A stretch of DNA of 39,745 bases from an uncultured Clostridia bacterium (GCA_944390515.1 CALXQG010000003.1:1-39745), one strand, 5' to 3'; shown: positions 1 through 9,597, counted from the first letter of the stretch. Made by a program: numbers and translations. The notes: a model not told the origin generated them from the letters alone.

Positions 1-1282
1 TAATCTGTGATACATGGTCATGCCCATACTTTCTTCCAACATAATCAATTACTTCCTGTCTTCTTTCATAACAAAAATCCACGTCAAAATCTGGCATACT
101 AATTCTTTCTGGGTTTAAAAATCTTTCAAAAATAAGTCCATATTTTATTGGGTCAATGTCTGTAATCCCTATTGCATATGCTACAATAGAACCTGCACCA
201 GAACCACGTCCTGGTCCTACTGGTATTCCATTAGATTTTGCATAATTTATATAATCCCATACTATTAGGAAGTAGTCCACATATCCCATTTTATTTATAA
301 CAGAAAGTTCATAGTCTTTTCTTTCCATTATTTCTGTTGATGCATTTTCTCCATACCTTTTAATTATTCCATCATCTGTAAGCTTTTTTAAATAATCAAA
401 ATGAGTATTAAACCCTTCTGGCACATCATAATTTGGAAGAATTGTATGTCCAAATTCAAATTCAACATTGCACTCATTTGCAATCTTTACAGTATTTTCT
501 ATAGCCTCTGGAACATTTGCAAAATATTCCTTCATTTCTTCCTGGGATTTAATATATAGCTCTTCTGTCTCAAATCTCATTCTATCCTCATCTGTCATCC
601 TTTTTCCTGTTTGAATACATAAAAGGACTTCATGATTATATGCATCTTCTCTTTTTAAATAATGTGCATCATTAGTAGCAACAAGAGGAATATTAAGTTC
701 TCGAGAAAGCTGAATTAATTTTTGATTTACCAAAACTTGTTCTTTAACTCCATTGTTTTGAATTTCTAGGTAATAGTCCTTTCCAAAAATACTCTTAAAC
801 CAATTAGCAACCCTTTTTGCCTCTTCCATATCATTTTTTAAAATTGCCTGGTTTACTTCTCCTGCTAAACAAGCACTGCAGCATATTAAATTCTCATGAT
901 ATTTTTCTAATATTTCCTTGTCTATACGAGGTTTGTAATAAAAGCCTTCTGTAAAACTTAGAGAAACAAGTTTTGAAAGATTTTTGTAGCCTTCATTATT
1001 TTTAGCAAGCAAAATCAAGTGATTATACTTGCCATCTAGTTCCGCTTCCTTATCAAATCTAGTACGAGGTGCAACATATACCTCACACCCAATAATAGGC
1101 TTAATCCCATTTGCCTTGCAAGCTTTATAAAAGTCAATTGCTCCAAACATAACACCATGATCAGTAATAGCCATAGCATCCATTCCAAGCTCTTTTGCCC
1201 TCACTGGTAAATCTTTTATTCTATTTGCTCCATCTAATAAACTAAACTCACTATGCACATGCAAATGTACAAACTCTCCCAT
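1..1282 (-). CDS. dnaE: DNA polymerase III subunit alpha DnaE, N-terminal part (cut by window edge)
   Basis: Replicative polymerase catalytic subunit of the DnaE family; about 427 N-terminal residues are visible and the gene runs off the left edge. It opens with [18 protein letters not shown], the PHP-domain start, followed by a second PHP motif with ITDHG. Further on are PGRGSGAGS and, close to the edge, PDFDVDF, whose aspartates form the polymerase metal site. The ATG at 1282 has a GGAGAG ribosome site just upstream. The gene begins 28 bases after the dapL stop, so it probably shares a transcript with dapF and dapL. The replicative enzyme in Firmicutes is usually PolC with DnaE as a second polymerase; whether polC is also present cannot be seen here. 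Confidence 0.95.
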   Translation of the reverse strand, partial: MGEFVHLHVHSEFSLLDGANRIKDLPVRAKELGMDAMAITDHGVMFGAIDFYKACKANGIKPIIGCEVYVAPRTRFDKEAELDGKYNHLILLAKNNEGYKNLSKLVSLSFTEGFYYKPRIDKEILEKYHENLICCSACLAGEVNQAILKNDMEEAKRVANWFKSIFGKDYYLEIQNNGVKEQVLVNQKLIQLSRELNIPLVATNDAHYLKREDAYNHEVLLCIQTGKRMTDEDRMRFETEELYIKSQEEMKEYFANVPEAIENTVKIANECNVEFEFGHTILPNYDVPEGFNTHFDYLKKLTDDGIIKRYGENASTEIMERKDYELSVINKMGYVDYFLIVWDYINYAKSNGIPVGPGRGSGAGSIVAYAIGITDIDPIKYGLIFERFLNPERISMPDFDVDFCYERRQEVIDYVGRKYGHDHVSQI

Positions 1283-1310
1283 TGAACTTTCTCTCCTTAC
1301 AACTTTTACT

Positions 1311-2547
1311 TTATATATTCCAATTTTTTATTCTTTCTATTGCTTTTATAGTATTTTCTCTTGTTCCAAAAGCAGTTAATCTAAAATATCCCTCTCCATG
1401 AGGTCCAAATCCGCTTCCTGGTGTTCCTACAATGTTTACTTCCTCTAATAATTTGTCAAAAAATTTCCATGATGTCATTTGTTCTGGTACTTTTAACCAG
1501 ATATATGGTGAATTAACAGCTCCATAAACTGAAAAGCCTGCTTCTTCTAAACCTTTTTTTATTATTCTTGCATTTTCTTTATAATATTCAATATTTTCTT
1601 CTATTTGCTTTTTTCCCTCATTTGTATAAGTTGCTTCTGCTGCTCTTTGCACAATATATGATACACCATTAAATTTTGTACAAGTTCTTCTATTCCATAG
1701 AGTATTAAATTTTACTTCTTCTCCATTTTTTGTATATCCTTTTACTGTTTTAGGAATTACTACATAAGCACATCTAACACCTGTAAATCCTGCTGTTTTT
1801 GAGTAGCTTTTAAATTCAATAGCTACGTCCTTTGCACCTTCTACTTCATATATAGTATGTGGTATATTTTCTTCTTCTATAAAAGCTTCATAAGCTGCAT
1901 CATATAGTATGATACTATTGTTTTGTTTTGCATAATCCACCCAAACTTTTAAATCTTCTTTTGTTAATACTGTTCCTGTTGGATTATTTGGAAAACATAA
2001 ATATATCATATCCACTTTTTCTTTTGGCAATTCTGGCTTAAAATTATTTTCTGCTGTTACTGGTAAATATACAATATTTTCATATGTTCCTTTTTTCTCA
2101 TTATATTTTCCACTTCTTCCTGCCATAACATTTGTATCTAGATAAACTGGATATACAGGATCTGTAATGGCAACTTTATTATCTATAGCAAATATATCTA
2201 CAATATTTCCGTGTATCACATTTTGCTCCATCTGATACAAATATTTCGTCTACTTCTATATCAACGCCTCTTGATTTATAATCATTTTCCACAATTGCTT
2301 TTCTTAGGAACTCATATCCTTGCTCTGGTCCATATCCTTTAAATCCTTCTACTGTTCCAATTTCATCAATAGCTTTATGCATTGCTTCTAAACAAGCTGG
2401 AACAATTGGTCTTGTAACATCTCCTATTCCTAATTTAATGATTTCTTTTTCTGGATTATTTTTAGTATATTCCGCTACTTTTTTTGCTATTGTAGAAAAT
2501 AAATAACTATCTTGTAAATTTAAAAAATTTTCATTTATATAACTCAT
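1311..2547 (-). pseudogene. dapL: LL-diaminopimelate aminotransferase DapL, broken by a one-base insertion
   Basis: DapL converts tetrahydrodipicolinate directly to LL-diaminopimelate in lysine and peptidoglycan synthesis. The N-terminal part (MSYINENFLNLQDSYLFS, then LGIGDVTRPIVP and YGPEQGYEFLR) and the C-terminal part ([24 protein letters not shown]-lysine motif SKTAGFTG) are both well conserved but lie in different frames. The break is at 2211: the minus strand reads ACACGGA where the family sequence DTGNI needs ACAGGA. Dropping that one C restores a 411-residue protein, the usual DapL length. The start at 2547 is chosen for AGGAAAG upstream and for the family N-terminus. Neighbours are dapF (46 bases upstream) and dnaE. 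An assembly error is more likely than a true pseudogene, because both halves are otherwise perfect. Confidence 0.9.
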
Positions 2548-2593
2548 ACAAATCTTTCCTTTCTCTATATCTTTAACATTATTTTTTAACATT

Positions 2594-3436
2594 TTATTTA
2601 TCTTGCAATAGTTCTCCTTCAAAAACAGTTACTGCCGGTCCTGTCATGTACACATGATTATCTTGTTTATTCCATTCTATTTCTAAACTTCCACCTAACA
2701 ATTCTACTTCTACTATGTTCTCTGTCAAATTATTTAATACACATGCCACAACAGAAGCACATGCACCTGTACCACAAGCTAAAGTTTCTCCAGCTCCTCT
2801 TTCCCAAACTCTCATTTTGATATGGTTTTTATCTACTATTTCAATAAACTCTACATTTGTTTTATTTGGAAATGCTTTGTCTACTTCTAAAATTTTTCCA
2901 TATGTTTCTACATCAAACTCTGCTGTATTATTTATAATTGTAATAGCATGCGGATTTCCCATTGAAACACAAGTAAACTTAAATTCTCTATCTTCTGCTT
3001 GCAATTTTAAATTTTTTACTGGTTCTTCTTGTGAAATAACAGGTATCTCATTTGGTGTAAGAATTGGTTCTCCCATATCTACCTTTACTGTTTTTACTTT
3101 TCCATTTTCTACATTCAATTGTAAAATTTTAATTCCTGCTAGTGTTTCTATAGATATTTCTTTTTTATCTGTAAGACCTTTGTCATATACAAACTTTCCT
3201 ACACATCGAATTCCATTTCCACACATTTCTGCTTCACTACCATCTGAATTAAACATCCTCATTTTAAAATCTGCAACTTCACTTTTGCATATTAGAATTA
3301 GTCCATCTGAACCAATACCAAAGTTTCTGTTGCTAACAAATTGAGCTAGTGATGATTCATTTTCTATCTTTTGATGAATTGCATCCATATATACATAATC
3401 ATTCCCTAGTCCATGCATTTTTGTAAATTTTATCAT
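2594..3436 (-). CDS. dapF: diaminopimelate epimerase DapF
   Basis: Interconverts LL- and meso-diaminopimelate, the step after DapL, giving the precursor of lysine and of the peptidoglycan cross-link. At 280 residues it has the normal family length. It starts [16 protein letters not shown]. The two catalytic cysteines are visible: Cys72 in [10 protein letters not shown] and Cys221 in [11 protein letters not shown]. An AGAGGTGG ribosome site precedes the ATG. It is the first gene of a probable dapF-dapL-dnaE operon; the promoter and a perfect palindrome lie directly upstream. Confidence 0.97.
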   Translation of the reverse strand: MIKFTKMHGLGNDYVYMDAIHQKIENESSLAQFVSNRNFGIGSDGLILICKSEVADFKMRMFNSDGSEAEMCGNGIRCVGKFVYDKGLTDKKEISIETLAGIKILQLNVENGKVKTVKVDMGEPILTPNEIPVISQEEPVKNLKLQAEDREFKFTCVSMGNPHAITIINNTAEFDVETYGKILEVDKAFPNKTNVEFIEIVDKNHIKMRVWERGAGETLACGTGACASVVACVLNNLTENIVEVELLGGSLEIEWNKQDNHVYMTGPAVTVFEGELLQDK

Positions 3437-3460
3437 TTTTCCACCTCTTTTAGGTAATAA

Positions 3461-3494
3461 TATATAGTGTAATATAATTATATTACACTATATA
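3461..3494 (-). promoter_or_regulatory. perfect 34-bp palindrome at the dapF start point (candidate operator)
   Basis: The half-site TATATAGTGTAATATAA is followed immediately by its exact reverse complement with no spacer. The palindrome starts two bases after the -10 box of the dapF promoter, so it covers the expected transcription start. No T-run follows on the minus strand, which argues against a terminator. Either a dimeric repressor site (AGTGTA/TACACT half-sites recall GntR/YtrA-type operators) or a hairpin at the 5' end of the mRNA would fit. The palindrome is seen; the role is inferred. Confidence 0.6.
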
Positions 3495-3495
3495 G

Positions 3496-3523
3496 ATTTT
3501 ATCATATTTTATTCTTTTGTAAA
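3496..3523 (-). promoter_or_regulatory. sigma-A-type promoter of dapF
   Basis: On the minus strand: -35 TTTACA at 3518-3523, a 16-base spacer, and -10 TAAAAT at 3496-3501. It lies about 60 bases before the dapF start codon and abuts the 34-bp palindrome. Confidence 0.55.
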
Positions 3524-3563
3524 TATTTTTTTGAGATTTGTTTGTTGATATATTTTTTCTCTT

Positions 3564-4877
3564 TTATATAAACATAATCATAAACAAAGGATAATGTTCA
3601 ATTCCTAAATTATCTACATATATATTTGTATTCTTTTCTAATTTAATATATCTTGATACAGTTTTATAATTATTAATTATGGATTTTAAAGATTTTGATT
3701 GTGTATTATTCCCTGATTTTACTTCAACTGCTGTTACTCTTCCTTTAATATTTAATACAAAATCCACTTCTAGTTGGCTCTTTCTTTCAAAATACATTAC
3801 ATCATTGTATCTAGTTTGGATTTCTTCTGCACAAACATTTTCTAAAATAGCTCCTTCATTTACATATAATTCATCATTTAATATGTCTTTTTGAATTCCT
3901 TCCTCATACATAGACATCAAAAGTCCAGTGTCTCTCATATATATTTTAAAACAATCTAGGCGCAAATTTGATTTTAATGGTGCTGCTGGCTCTGTTAGAT
4001 TATAGCAGTAGTTAATTATTCCTGCATTTTTTAGCCATTCTATACTACTGCTATATTTTCTTTCTCCAATATTTTTTTCATTTTCTAAAATATTTACATA
4101 AGAAAACTTTTTGTTCTTTTTAGCTAGTTGTGCAGGAATACTATCAAATGTATTTAATACTTTTTGTCTAATACTTGTTTCTGCATATTTTACTACATCT
4201 AATTTATAGTCTTCAACCATAGATTTCTGTAATGACATAACTTTACCTAAACTTTTTTCTTTTACATATTCATCAACAATTCTTGGCATTCCACCTACAA
4301 TTAAAAACATTTTAAATTGTTTATTTAATTGTTGTAATATATATTCATCCACTGCTTTCTTATTTTCAAAACAATTTTTTACTTCTAAAATTATATTTTC
4401 TTTTATTCCTACAGCCCACAAAAACTCTTCAAAGTCAAGCGGATACATATCTACAATTTTTTCATATCCAACTGGATATGACGTTATTTCTTTATAATAT
4501 AGTCCAAGTAGTGAACCTGATGCTATAACATCAATTCTTTTGTCTATTGCAAAACTTTTTAATGCAACTCTTGCATTTGGACAGCTTTGAATCTCATCTA
4601 AAAATAATACCGTTTTTCCTGGTTTTATTTCTATTTCTGGGAATGTTACCTCTAATTTCATAATCAGGGTACTTGCATCTAAATCTCCATTAAAAATATC
4701 TTTTAAAGATGGAGATAATTCAAAATTTATATAAATATAACTCTCATAATTTTGTTTACAAAATTGCTCTATTATAAAAGTTTTTCCTACTTGTCTAGCT
4801 CCTCTAATTAACAAACATTGTTTATTTTCTTCGTTTTTCCATTCTTCCAGTATTTTTGTTATTTTTCTTTTTAGCAT
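3564..4877 (-). CDS. AAA_14 / DUF4143 family ATPase
   Basis: A 437-residue P-loop ATPase of the AAA_14 plus DUF4143 architecture, a common family of unclear function. Walker A is GARQVGKT (26-33), Walker B is VLFLDEIQ (about 90-97), and VIASGSLLG (about 118-126) matches the family sensor segment. The C-terminal half holds a DUF4143-type region ending in ERKSQLEVDFVL and VEVKSG, which resemble the D...E-x-K core of a restriction-endonuclease-like fold. GAGGTG precedes the ATG. It is a single gene between dapF and addA with its own promoter and 33-bp repeats. Members are often horizontally mobile, and the specific role here is unknown. Confidence 0.9.
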   Translation of the reverse strand: MLKRKITKILEEWKNEENKQCLLIRGARQVGKTFIIEQFCKQNYESYIYINFELSPSLKDIFNGDLDASTLIMKLEVTFPEIEIKPGKTVLFLDEIQSCPNARVALKSFAIDKRIDVIASGSLLGLYYKEITSYPVGYEKIVDMYPLDFEEFLWAVGIKENIILEVKNCFENKKAVDEYILQQLNKQFKMFLIVGGMPRIVDEYVKEKSLGKVMSLQKSMVEDYKLDVVKYAETSIRQKVLNTFDSIPAQLAKKNKKFSYVNILENEKNIGERKYSSSIEWLKNAGIINYCYNLTEPAAPLKSNLRLDCFKIYMRDTGLLMSMYEEGIQKDILNDELYVNEGAILENVCAEEIQTRYNDVMYFERKSQLEVDFVLNIKGRVTAVEVKSGNNTQSKSLKSIINNYKTVSRYIKLEKNTNIYVDNLGIEHYPLFMIMFI

Positions 4878-4901
4878 AGTTCATCACCTCTACTACTATA
4901 T

Positions 4902-4930
4902 ATTATATAGCTTTTTATATTTTTATGCAA
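4902..4930 (-). promoter_or_regulatory. sigma-A-type promoter of the AAA_14 gene
   Basis: Minus strand: TTGCAT at 4925-4930, a 17-base spacer, and TATAAT at 4902-4907. The -35 box lies inside the first unit of the 33-bp repeat series. Confidence 0.65.
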
Positions 4931-5006
4931 GTTTTTCCTAGCACTTTTCAATAATCGTTGCAAGTTTTTTCTAGCACTTTTGCACTTCTTCTGCAAGTTT
5001 TTCTTT
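4927..5006 (-). repeat. 33-bp-period tandem repeat, 2.4 copies, upstream of the AAA_14 gene
   Basis: On the plus strand GCAAGTTTTTYCTAGCACTTTT occurs at 4927 and 4960, and a third GCAAGTTTTTC starts at 4993, so the spacing is exactly 33 bases. The 11 bases between the conserved 22-mers differ. On the minus strand the unit is AAAAGTGCTAG followed by AAAAACTTGC. The copies sit on and upstream of the -35 box of the AAA_14 promoter, and downstream of the addA stop codon. Confidence 0.85.
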
Positions 5007-5022
5007 TAACTACATGATAATC

Positions 5023-8000
5023 TTATTTATTCAAAGCCCATATCATAGCTTTGTCTACCTTTTTATTTAAAGCTCCTTCTAATGCTCTTTTATATAATGT
5101 AAGTTGAACTTCATATTTTTTTTCTAATATACTTACATCTCCATTTGGTACATAATCCGTTTTATAATCTACTAAAATAAGTTTGTTGTCTTTATCAATA
5201 TAATATAAGTCTATTATTCCTTGTACCAAAATTTTCTCATCTTCTGCTGCATCTTCAAATATATCTGTTGCTGGTATATTTATATAGAATGGTTGTTCCT
5301 TATGTATTTCCTTTGCCTGTTTTAACTCTTCCCATAACTCTGACTTTGTATATTTAAGAATTGTATTAATATTTATTGACTTTTTCTCTTTTTCAGAAAT
5401 AATATTTTTTTCTTGTAAATCAGCTATCATCTTTTCTATATCAGCTCTTGTATATTCCATTTTTTCGTTTAATTTTTGTACTATCAAATGCATTAATGTT
5501 CCTTTTTCTGCTGGTGTTAATTCTATATTCTCTTCTATAAACTTTGGCTTTGGTAACACTTCATTTATTATATCATCTTTATTCTTTCTTGCTGTTCCAA
5601 TTAAATCTTCTATATCATTTTCTTGTTCCATTTCTTTTAACTTTGTAACAGATGTTTTAGTTGGAATTTTAGATGATTCTATGTATTTATATTTCCAGTT
5701 TAATATATTTGTCAATTCCTCAATATTATATTTTGATGATTTAACCTTTTCTATTATCTTTTCCTTAAAATCAATAGTTTCATTAATTTCCTTTTTTACT
5801 TGTTTTATTAAATCTTCTTTATTATATGTATGCACTTCCATTATATCTTCTATTCCACAATTTTTATTCTTTTGGTAAACGAGTTCTAACCAATCTAAAT
5901 ATGAGATATATTTTTGAATTGCATATGGATTAATCTTTGTATCAAAAATATCTGCTTTTTCTTTGTCTTTCATAGCTTTTTCTAAATCTCTACTCATACC
6001 TGTGATAATTAACTTTTCTTTTGCTCTTGTTAATGCAACATACAAAACTCTCATCTCTTCTGATATTGTGTCAATTCGTGATTTTATTCTTATTGCTTCT
6101 TTGCTAAGTGTGGAATATTCTATTCTCTTTTCTGTATCTATAAATTGTACTCCTAAACCAATATCTTGATGAAGCAGTATAGGTGTGTTTAAATCTTGAA
6201 AATTAAACTTTTTTCCTGTACTTGATAAAAATACAACTGGAAATTCCAACCCTTTACTTTTGTGTATGCTCATTATTCTTACTACATTATCATTTTCCCC
6301 TATTATTTTTGCTGAAGAAGAATCTCCACTGCTTGTTTTTACCTTGTCTATGAAATTTATAAAATTAAATAGTCCTTTAAAACTTGCCTTTTCATATTGT
6401 TTAGCTTTTTCTATTAGTAACTTTAAGTTAGCTTGTCTTAGCTCTCCATTTGGAAGTAAACTTATGTAGTTATAGAAGCCTGTATCTAAATAAAGTTTCC
6501 AAATAAATTCGTTAAGTTCTGTATATTTCTCTTCTGCTTTCCATTTTTCTAATTGCTTTATTGTTGTTTCTATTTTTTTTCTTAATTCAGTTCCTACACT
6601 AATTCTAGATTTAAGCATTGCTTCATAAAATGTGCTATTTTTATCACACATTCTAATTTCAATCAAATCATTGTCTGTAAAACCAAATATATTGGATCTA
6701 AGTACTGTTACCAGTGGAATATCTTGCATTGGATTATCTATTATTTTTAATAATGCCATTATTGTTTGAACTTCCATTGTTTCTAAATATGTACTAGAAC
6801 TATCACTAAAAACAGGTATATTTAATTCTGAAATTTCCTTTTCGTAAATTGGTGCTAAGATTGATGTTGCTCTAAGAAGGATGCATATATCTTTTGCCAT
6901 AATTTTTCTATGACCTATTTTTTTATCATACACTTGATAATCACTGTTTAATAACTTTTGAACTTGATTTGCTACAAATCTTGCCTCAAGGACAGAATCT
7001 TCTATTCTCTCTTCTTCCTCTTCTGTCTCCTGTTCTTCCTCATCTTTTTTATAGTAATCATCTTCTTTTTCTTTTAAATCTATTATATGTAGTTCTGTTT
7101 TTCCAGCTATACTTATATCTTGATTATTTTCTGGAAAATTAGCTCCTAAATTCAAGTATTCTTCTTGACTATATTCAACGTTTCCTAATTTTTGACTCAT
7201 TATATTTTCAAATATTAAATTAGTTATATCTAATATATTTTTTCTACTTCTAAAGTTTTTAAATAACTGTATTTTTAAACCTTTACTATTTTCCTCAAGC
7301 TTATTTTTTGTGTCATAACTAGAATATTTTTCTAAAAACAATTCTGGTCTAGCTTGTCTAAATTTATATATACTTTGCTTAACATCTCCAACCATAAAAA
7401 TATTGTTTCCGCGAGAAATGCTTGTTAAAATTTTCTCTTGTACTAAATTGCTGTCCTGATATTCATCAATTAAAATTTCTTCAAATTTGTTCATATACTT
7501 TTTTGCAACTTCACTACTATTACCATTTTTGTCTACTAGAATTTTTAATGCAAAATGTTCAATATCATTAAAGTCTATAATATTTTTTTCTTTCTTTTGA
7601 GCTGCAAATTTTTGAGAAAATTCTAATACTAATTTTCCAATTTCATTTATTATACTATACATTTCTATTATATCTTCATTTGCTTGTTCGGAAGTGTATT
7701 TTAAAATTATTGAAGAATACTCTTTTTTTAGCTTATCTCGTATTTCTCTTGCTTCATTTTTTAAGTCAAGTGTTACTTTTTTATCCACCGGCCATTTATT
7801 CCAAGCCATTTGGTTCATAGTCTCATATGCCAAATTCCAATCATCAAATCTAATGCTTTTTAGATTATTTATATCCTCCCCTAATACTACTGAAAACTTT
7901 TGTAGTTCATCAAATCTTAAAGTATCATTTTTTATTTTTTCTAATTGCATTATTATATTATCAGTTTTTTGCTTTGCATTATCTAGAATTATTTTTCCCC

Positions 8001-8622
8001 ATATTGTTTTAGAAAAGTCGTCTTCTTTTTCCAAATTGAATTCTTCTATCTTTTCTTTCAACCATTTTTCTGGAAATGGATTACTTTGAATAAATTTATA
8101 TATATTCAAAATTATTTCTTGGAGTTTTTCATCTCCTCTATAATCTGTGTATGTTTCAACTAGTTTTATAAATCCGCTGTCATTATCCATATATTTTTGT
8201 TCAAATATTTCTTCTAGAACATCTGATTTAAGCATCTCAATTTCGGCACTATCACCAATTCTAAAATTAGCAGATGCATCTATTTCATAAAAGTTATTTC
8301 TTATTACATCCAAGCAAAAAGAGTGGATTGTACAAATGCTAGCTTTATTTAGTAATGTGATTTGTCTTTGTAAATTTATTGAATTTGGATTTTCTTCAAG
8401 CTTTTTATATATTGCATCTAATATTCTTTCTCTCATCTCACTAGCAGCTGCATTTGTAAAGGTTACAACTAATATTTTGTCTATATCAACATTTTCGTTA
8501 ATGATTTTATTTATAATTCTCTCAACCAATACTGCTGTTTTTCCGCTTCCTGCTGCTGCTGCAACTAAAATGTTTTCCCCATTTTCATATATTGCTTGTT
8601 TTTGCTCATCTGTCCAGTCCAT
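5023..8622 (-). CDS. addA: ATP-dependent helicase/nuclease subunit A (AddA)
   Basis: Helicase-nuclease subunit of the AddAB complex for double-strand-break end resection and recombination. At 1199 residues it is close to the family length of about 1230. The UvrD-like Walker A AAAGSGKT (22-29) follows the Q-motif DWTDEQKQAI. IDEYQDSN is the Walker B segment, VGDVKQSIYKFRQA and VALTRAKEKL are SF1 helicase motifs, and LILVDYKTDYV (about 1150) is the RecB-type nuclease core. A strong AGGAGG precedes the ATG. addB normally lies directly upstream in Firmicutes; here the upstream gene is the spoIIQ-like peptidase instead. Confidence 0.96.
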   Translation of the reverse strand: MDWTDEQKQAIYENGENILVAAAAGSGKTAVLVERIINKIINENVDIDKILVVTFTNAAASEMRERILDAIYKKLEENPNSINLQRQITLLNKASICTIHSFCLDVIRNNFYEIDASANFRIGDSAEIEMLKSDVLEEIFEQKYMDNDSGFIKLVETYTDYRGDEKLQEIILNIYKFIQSNPFPEKWLKEKIEEFNLEKEDDFSKTIWGKIILDNAKQKTDNIIMQLEKIKNDTLRFDELQKFSVVLGEDINNLKSIRFDDWNLAYETMNQMAWNKWPVDKKVTLDLKNEAREIRDKLKKEYSSIILKYTSEQANEDIIEMYSIINEIGKLVLEFSQKFAAQKKEKNIIDFNDIEHFALKILVDKNGNSSEVAKKYMNKFEEILIDEYQDSNLVQEKILTSISRGNNIFMVGDVKQSIYKFRQARPELFLEKYSSYDTKNKLEENSKGLKIQLFKNFRSRKNILDITNLIFENIMSQKLGNVEYSQEEYLNLGANFPENNQDISIAGKTELHIIDLKEKEDDYYKKDEEEQETEEEEERIEDSVLEARFVANQVQKLLNSDYQVYDKKIGHRKIMAKDICILLRATSILAPIYEKEISELNIPVFSDSSSTYLETMEVQTIMALLKIIDNPMQDIPLVTVLRSNIFGFTDNDLIEIRMCDKNSTFYEAMLKSRISVGTELRKKIETTIKQLEKWKAEEKYTELNEFIWKLYLDTGFYNYISLLPNGELRQANLKLLIEKAKQYEKASFKGLFNFINFIDKVKTSSGDSSSAKIIGENDNVVRIMSIHKSKGLEFPVVFLSSTGKKFNFQDLNTPILLHQDIGLGVQFIDTEKRIEYSTLSKEAIRIKSRIDTISEEMRVLYVALTRAKEKLIITGMSRDLEKAMKDKEKADIFDTKINPYAIQKYISYLDWLELVYQKNKNCGIEDIMEVHTYNKEDLIKQVKKEINETIDFKEKIIEKVKSSKYNIEELTNILNWKYKYIESSKIPTKTSVTKLKEMEQENDIEDLIGTARKNKDDIINEVLPKPKFIEENIELTPAEKGTLMHLIVQKLNEKMEYTRADIEKMIADLQEKNIISEKEKKSININTILKYTKSELWEELKQAKEIHKEQPFYINIPATDIFEDAAEDEKILVQGIIDLYYIDKDNKLILVDYKTDYVPNGDVSILEKKYEVQLTLYKRALEGALNKKVDKAMIWALNK

Positions 8623-8654
8623 ACTCTTCCTCCTAATGCTTTTTTCTTCTATTA

Positions 8655-8683
8655 AGTATATATTATATATATTAACATATCAA
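8655..8683 (-). promoter_or_regulatory. sigma-A-type promoter of addA
   Basis: Minus strand: TTGATA at 8678-8683, a 17-base spacer, and TATACT at 8655-8660, about 33 bases before the addA start codon. It supports separate transcription of addA. Confidence 0.55.
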
Positions 8684-8731
8684 GAGATAGATTATATATT
8701 TTGTAAAGTTATATTAAACATAAAATACAAT

Positions 8732-8773
8732 AAGGCTATATATGTATAATTAAGAATATACATATATAGCCTT
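8732..8773 (-). terminator. hairpin after the spoIIQ-like gene, probable terminator
   Basis: A perfect 17-bp stem (AAGGCTATATATGTATA with its complement) and an 8-base loop, 17 bases downstream of the stop at 8791. On the minus strand it is followed by a T-rich but interrupted tract, so termination strength is uncertain. Confidence 0.6.
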
Positions 8774-8790
8774 TAAATTCTAATCACATA

Positions 8791-9597
8791 CTATTTTATA
8801 TAAAGTTCTGGATCAACATTTTGATTGTCTTTTAAGATTTCAAAATGTAAATGTGATTCATCTGCAATTTCAAATGTAGCAGTATTTCCTACAGTTGCTA
8901 TAGTTTGTCCTTTTTTGACTGTTTCTCCTTCTTCTACAAATTCAGCTGTTAATAGATTTGAATATACGCTTGTAAATCCATTTACGTGTTCTATTACTAC
9001 TGTTAGTCCATATCTTGGGTCATTTTTTATTGATTTTATTGTTCCTGCTTCTGCAGCTTTTACAACTGTTGTTTTTTCTGCTTTAATATCTATTCCAGCA
9101 TGTGTAACCCATTCATCTAATGTTGTTGAATATACTAATTCATCTTTAGCATATTCTCTTAAAATTTCTCCTTCAACAGGTTTTGCAAACTCTGGGTCTT
9201 TTACTTCTTCTTCTTTCTCTTCCTTACTTTCTACTTTTTCTTCTTTTACATTATTTTCAACTTTTTTTTGAGTTGATGAACTTGTATTTACAGCATATTT
9301 TTCCTCATCTTCTCTAACAGTATTATTAACTTCATTTACTACATTGGTAGTTTCATTTTCAACTTCGTTTATACTTTTACCCATCTGGCTACTTGTTTCT
9401 TCAACTGTAGATGTTTCATTAAATTCATTTATTATGGATGAATTATATCTAGCAATTTGTGTATCATTATTTCCACTGCCTAATATAAATACTGCTATAA
9501 AAACAATTACAGATAATGATAAAATTCCTCCTGCAATGTATAATACTCTTTTCATATCAATTCCATCTCCATTAAAACCTCTTCTTTCTCTTCTCAT
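8791..9597 (-). CDS. spoIIQ: SpoIIQ-like M23 (LytM) domain sporulation protein
   Basis: A 268-residue membrane-anchored protein: one transmembrane segment (about 16-40), a low-complexity Glu/Thr/Asn/Val-rich linker, then a LytM/M23 domain (about 140-265). The zinc-ligand motifs HAGID (His166, Asp170) and HLHFE (about 249-253) are intact. This placing directly after spoIID suggests SpoIIQ, the forespore partner of SpoIIIAH in the channel between the two cells; Clostridia versions often keep the metal ligands that Bacillus SpoIIQ has lost. A start at 9555 (MKRVLYIAGG) is also possible, with GGAGAT upstream. A general M23 peptidase cannot be excluded. Confidence 0.78.
   Translation of the reverse strand: MRRERRGFNGDGIDMKRVLYIAGGILSLSVIVFIAVFILGSGNNDTQIARYNSSIINEFNETSTVEETSSQMGKSINEVENETTNVVNEVNNTVREDEEKYAVNTSSSTQKKVENNVKEEKVESKEEKEEEVKDPEFAKPVEGEILREYAKDELVYSTTLDEWVTHAGIDIKAEKTTVVKAAEAGTIKSIKNDPRYGLTVVIEHVNGFTSVYSNLLTAEFVEEGETVKKGQTIATVGNTATFEIADESHLHFEILKDNQNVDPELYIK

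Noticed and set aside
2715-3344. Long open frame on the plus strand across dapF
   Set aside because: It is the shadow of dapF, whose conserved motifs fix the real strand; Ser/Phe/Ile-rich translation is typical of antisense frames in AT-rich genes.
3437-3563. L-box lysine riboswitch upstream of dapF
   Set aside because: The leader from the likely start point to the ATG is about 55 bases, too short for an L-box, and no conserved core is visible.
4927-5006. The 33-bp repeat as a CRISPR array or as a coding repeat read through a stop
   Set aside because: Only 2.4 copies, 11-base spacers and no cas genes rule out CRISPR; the reading frame holds in-frame stops and there is no start signal.
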